A stretch of 6,705 nucleotides of DNA from GCA-002282575 sp964493995 (GTDB lineage Bacteria > Pseudomonadota > Gammaproteobacteria > Thiomicrospirales > Thiomicrospiraceae): contig CAZBQD010000062.1 in NCBI GenBank assembly GCA_964493995.1, forward strand, positions 1-6,705. Reading direction: 5' to 3'. Below, in pieces: positions 6,387-6,705 of the stretch. Every line of letters begins with the position of its first letter. The stretch's first letter is position 1. Below the pieces are notes generated by a model. The model saw only the letters and a list, made by a program, of their open reading frames with translations, was not told where the DNA came from and searched no databases. The position numbers and the translations under genes were made by a program.

Positions 6387-6402
6387 CGACTAGGCCGAGT
6401 CG
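6387..6402. repeat. Imperfect palindrome abutting the waaA start codon
   Basis: CGACT (6387-6391) and AGTCG (6398-6402) are inverted repeats, and GGCC (6393-6396) is self-complementary at the centre, with only one mismatched pair between. This fills 16 of the 19 nt between the deacylase stop and the waaA GTG. In waaA mRNA it could fold as a 5-bp hairpin directly before the start codon, in place of a ribosome binding site; as DNA it could be a dimer operator. Confidence 0.5.
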
Positions 6403-6405
6403 AAT

Positions 6406-6705
6406 TTAAAAACGGTAGGCCAATTCCACAAAGTGGAAATCGGTAGAGGGATTGGGTGTTTCGATATTGGCATTAGAAACGTGTAAATATTTATAACCCA
6501 CACGGAACTGCTGATTTTCCCAACCTAGCCCAAACTGATCGCCAAATTGAAATTGCGTCGATTTAGTATAATCTTTAATGCGCACCTGGCTGAGTAAGTG
6601 AACACCTACACCCACTTCAGCATACCAAGGCGAGTTTTCGTTGGATTTGATTTTGAATATAGGTGTCAGTCCCACATCGGTTAAGGAGCGTTTTGAATAT
6701 TTACT
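6406..6705 (-). CDS. pagL: PagL-like lipid A 3-O-deacylase (acyloxyacyl hydrolase), 5' end outside the window
   Basis: The frame is open to the window edge, so this is the last 99 residues of a longer outer-membrane beta-barrel enzyme that removes the 3-O-linked acyl chain of lipid A. The GTG at 6675 is an internal codon: in-frame codons before it (ending SLTDVGLTP) match the family pattern. Alternating beta-strand sequence, FQFGDQFGLGW (about residues 52-62 of the visible part), the active-site strand YLHVSNANIETPNPSTDFH (His75, Ser77, Asn78) and a terminal ELAYRF ending in Phe, as recognised by the BAM machinery, all point to PagL. At the spacing where P. aeruginosa PagL has its third catalytic residue Glu, this protein has Asp89. 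It lies just upstream of waaA and probably heads that transcript or sits inside it. Confidence 0.85.
   Translation of the reverse strand, partial: SKYSKRSLTDVGLTPIFKIKSNENSPWYAEVGVGVHLLSQVRIKDYTKSTQFQFGDQFGLGWENQQFRVGYKYLHVSNANIETPNPSTDFHFVELAYRF

Overview
The window looks like chromosome from a Gram-negative bacterium, most likely a gammaproteobacterium. The tRNA genes encode their own CCA ends, the LPS inner-core and lipid A enzymes (WaaC, WaaA, PagL-type deacylase) are of Gram-negative type, and there is an H-NS-family nucleoid protein. The exact genus cannot be read from the sequence. There is no sign of phage, IS, integrase or CRISPR.

Layout. Positions 1-513 hold a five-gene tRNA cluster on the + strand, Ala(GGC)-Glu(TTC)-Gly(GCC)-Glu(TTC)-Gly(GCC), led by a perfect TATAAT at the left edge. 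The Glu-Gly pair is present twice as an identical 156-bp block. A non-coding gap (514-658) with a candidate extended -10 promoter follows. Then come two + strand genes that overlap: waaC (heptosyltransferase I, 659-1702) and a long FAD/iron-sulfur D-2-hydroxyacid dehydrogenase of the YdiJ/Dld-II type (1680-4553). A strong bidirectional terminator that shares bases with the dehydrogenase stop codon ends this unit.

The other half is read from the - strand, towards that same terminator. The order of transcription is a PagL-like lipid A 3-O-deacylase (cut by the window end, 6705-6406), a divergent waaA (Kdo transferase, 6386-5082), then a small H-NS-like protein (4998-4606). The deacylase and waaA are 19 nt apart and probably form one transcript. 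H-NS may be read through from waaA or from its own AT-rich leader.

Functionally, three genes act on the inner part of LPS: WaaA adds Kdo to the lipid A precursor, WaaC adds the first heptose to Kdo, and PagL trims lipid A in the outer membrane. The dehydrogenase is a respiratory-type enzyme with no obvious link to LPS except its overlap with waaC. I see no clearly new system. The points most worth following are the unusual motifs of WaaA, a palindrome sitting where its ribosome binding site should be, a run of 8-nt homopolymers confined to the - strand genes and their spacers, the RGL loop in the H-NS-like protein, and the duplicated tRNA pair.
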